Assembly (NCBI GenBank): GCA_020346805.1
Contig: CP070790.1
Location: 1,287,104 to 1,293,686, forward strand
Direction: 5' to 3'
DNA from: Planctomycetota bacterium
GTDB taxonomy: Bacteria > Planctomycetota > Phycisphaerae > UBA1845 > PWPN01
Length of the DNA: 6,583 nucleotides
This document shows, one piece after another, positions 5,184 through 6,583 of this stretch. The position numbers were made by a program, and so were the translations under genes. The notes below the pieces were generated by a model. The model made no database searches and was not told where the DNA came from. It saw nothing but the letters and a program-made list of their open reading frames with translations. Each line of letters opens with the position of its first letter. The stretch's first letter is position 1.

Positions 5184-6583
5184 GCGATAAAAACGACGAC
5201 ATGAACGATCAAGAGAATATCGGTCCTCCTGACCGCGATGAATTGGATGCATTACTACGGGCCTGGCACCAGGCTAACGCCGACCGTGCCGCTGCCGCCC
5301 GAGATCGTCTGATGCGAACCCTTGGAGAGCAGAATCATAAAGAGGGGATGGAACCTGGGGGAAGGATCGGCGTCAAACCTGATGAGCTGTCTGAAGGTGG
5401 GGCATTCGGAGCCCGCCACGGCGGGCGAAATCTTATCAGGAGAATGATCATGAATCGTTATTCACCTATTGCAGCGTGTTTGGTTCTGTTAGCGGTACTT
5501 ATTCCGTTGCTGATACCGGGGGCGACACCGCAAACCCTGGCTAAGGAGATTATTCAGGTTCCGGAAGGGGGTCGGCTTGATGCCCTTGACGATGAGGGCA
5601 ACGTATTGGGACCTTGTCCGTTGAAACACACCGATGTGGACGTATCCATCTCAGGACATTTTTGCCGGGTTACGCTGGTACAACAGTATCACAATCCATA
5701 TCAGGACAAAATTGAAGCGGTTTATACCTTTCCGTTGAGCCATCGTGCCGCCGTCGATCGCATGATTATGACCGTCGGTAATCGGGTAGTTGTCGGCGAA
5801 GTTCACGAGCGGGCCAAAGCCCGGGCAATATATGAAGCCGCTCGGGCACAGGGGTATGTTGCCAGTCTGCTGGAACAGGAACGACCCAATATTTTTACCC
5901 AATCGGTGGCCAATATTGAACCCGGAGCAAAGATCGACATTGAGATCAGTTATGTGGAACTGCTTCAGATCAAGGACGGTGTGTATAGCTTCGATTTTCC
6001 CATGGTGGTTGGGCCCCGTTATATCCCCGGGGCGACCAAAACCGCCAAGGTCGATTTACCTTCGGGATTAACTCGGCGATGCGGTGTGATTTTGTTGGGA
6101 CCGGCCAAGTTAAGTGTCGGCCAGGAGGGCGATGTCAAGACTCTCGGTACCCTTCAGACGGGTAAGCTCCATGCCTTGCTACATAACGCGTTACCTATAA
6201 AGTATCCGAAGGTGGAATGGTTTGAATGTGATAGTAAGGAGAAGCCAACCAGTCCACCGGCCGATCAAGAACAACCACCGGTCAATCAACCCACCTTATG
6301 GTATCGTTTTGAGGCCGAATACTGCGGCGGTTCCAAGGAATTGGGCACTTTGCATGTAGACGGCACCGGCCAACTTAACGGTCGGTGGTTTTATGTCGAT
6401 CCCAAAATTATCAAGGACATAGGCACCGGCTACTCACCGGACACGGATCAGGTTCCCGATGCCAGCCGAATCACCCCCGAACCGGTCAAGCCGGGTAAGC
6501 GGGCCGGCCACGATATCGCTATCCGTGTCAAAATAGATACCGGCGGCCCGGGTATTGTCGATCTAAAATCGGATCTGCATGAA
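5180..6583 (+). CDS. VIT-domain membrane protein with anti-sigma-like N-terminal extension (3' end beyond window)
   Basis: Open from the ATG at 5180 to the right edge (468 codons), with no stop. Residues 1-90 are hydrophilic, with a helical stretch at 20-47 (RDELDALLRAWH, then DRAAAARDRLMRTL) and a Gly/Arg-rich part (60-86). A single hydrophobic helix follows at about 96-113. The VIT domain spans about 131-284: QQYHNPY, EAVYTFPL, ERAKARAIYEAA, LLEQERPNIFT (E234-R235-P236-N237), VANIEPGAKI and GPRYIPG. After a P/Q-rich linker (about 345-360) come LNGRWFY and GTGYSPDTDQVPDASRITP, which usually precede a VWA domain; that domain would lie past the edge. The ATGA overlap with the sigma gene, with GAGG at 5166-5169 as RBS, suggests that the N-terminus holds the sigma factor and the VIT part lies outside the inner membrane. 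No HxxxCxxC zinc anti-sigma motif is present, so anti-sigma activity is inference. An internal start at 5450 could yield a separate exported VIT protein. Confidence 0.85.
   Translation, partial: MSDKNDDMNDQENIGPPDRDELDALLRAWHQANADRAAAARDRLMRTLGEQNHKEGMEPGGRIGVKPDELSEGGAFGARHGGRNLIRRMIMNRYSPIAACLVLLAVLIPLLIPGATPQTLAKEIIQVPEGGRLDALDDEGNVLGPCPLKHTDVDVSISGHFCRVTLVQQYHNPYQDKIEAVYTFPLSHRAAVDRMIMTVGNRVVVGEVHERAKARAIYEAARAQGYVASLLEQERPNIFTQSVANIEPGAKIDIEISYVELLQIKDGVYSFDFPMVVGPRYIPGATKTAKVDLPSGLTRRCGVILLGPAKLSVGQEGDVKTLGTLQTGKLHALLHNALPIKYPKVEWFECDSKEKPTSPPADQEQPPVNQPTLWYRFEAEYCGGSKELGTLHVDGTGQLNGRWFYVDPKIIKDIGTGYSPDTDQVPDASRITPEPVKPGKRAGHDIAIRVKIDTGGPGIVDLKSDLHE
5411..5426 (+). repeat. GC-rich hairpin GCCCGCC-AC-GGCGGGC inside the VIT gene
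   Basis: Perfect 7-base arms separated by 2 bases (in practice a 6-bp stem with a 4-nt loop), made almost wholly of G-C pairs. It encodes part of a low-complexity Ala/Gly/Arg/His stretch between the N-terminal helix and the membrane segment. No T-run follows, so it is not a standard terminator. It ends 11 nt before a strong internal Shine-Dalgarno sequence and may affect elongation, mRNA processing or internal initiation. It might also be a REP-like palindrome captured in frame. Confidence 0.55.
5438..5452 (+). promoter_or_regulatory. Strong internal ribosome binding site and start codon in the VIT gene
   Basis: AGGAG (5438-5442) stands 7 nt before an in-frame ATG at 5450 (codon 91); another in-frame ATG is at 5444. 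This is a better Shine-Dalgarno than that of any annotated start in the window. Initiation here would give a protein opening with MNRYSPIAAC and a hydrophobic run to about IPGA, followed by TLA-KE: a plausible Sec signal peptide cleaved after codon 121. It therefore offers a real alternative start for the VIT protein, used instead of or beside 5180. Confidence 0.5.

Noticed and set aside
5411..5430. Transcription terminator between a small gene and a separate VIT gene
   Set aside because: The hairpin is strong but no U-run follows it, and the reading frame continues through it without a stop codon.
5477..5481. Lipobox cysteine (C100 of the long form, AAC) making the VIT protein a lipoprotein
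   Set aside because: The cysteine precedes the hydrophobic core and would be only the tenth residue of the short form, too early for a signal peptidase II site.
5651..6071. Open frames within the VIT gene (5651-5902 minus, 5790-6071 plus)
   Set aside because: The VIT domain is read clearly in the frame starting at 5180; these are out-of-frame shadows.

Overview
The window holds two divergent transcription units separated by a 275-bp regulatory gap (4354-4628). No RNA gene, insertion sequence, CRISPR array or phage gene was recognised. Base composition is moderate, codon use looks even across the genes, and every protein-coding call is supported by continuous translation I made by hand.

Left arm (minus strand, 4353 down to 1): a two-gene tripartite efflux operon. 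It starts with a complete periplasmic adaptor (membrane fusion protein, 429 aa) and continues, through a 4-base ATGA overlap, into a HAE1/AcrB-type RND inner-membrane transporter. The transporter runs off the left edge after 1022 codons and lacks only its last membrane helices. A good sigma-70-type promoter (TTGCCG, 16 nt, TATAAT) and an interleaved palindrome next to it precede the operon. No outer-membrane channel gene or dedicated regulator (TetR, MarR, two-component) is in view; the channel may lie beyond position 1. The many long plus-strand open frames over 1-4100 are antisense shadows of these two genes.

Right arm (plus strand, 4629 to the edge): an ECF-type sigma-70 family factor (184 aa) overlaps by ATGA a long frame that stays open to the window end (468 codons seen). 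That second frame begins with about 90 hydrophilic residues placed where an anti-sigma factor usually sits. It continues through one hydrophobic segment into a textbook VIT (vault / inter-alpha-trypsin) domain, and then into the linker that normally precedes a VWA domain. Inside it, just before the hydrophobic segment, are a GC-rich hairpin and a near-perfect Shine-Dalgarno sequence with an in-frame ATG. The frame could therefore give one fused membrane protein, or also a separate exported VIT protein. I regard this sigma / anti-sigma-like / VIT arrangement as the most interesting part of the window.

Organism: a Gram-negative-type (two-membrane) bacterium is implied by the RND/adaptor system. 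The ECF factor followed by an N-terminally extended VIT protein and the style of the RND subfamily remind me of Planctomycetota (Phycisphaerae-like), but this is recognition from memory with low to moderate confidence; marine Proteobacteria also carry VIT/VWA proteins.
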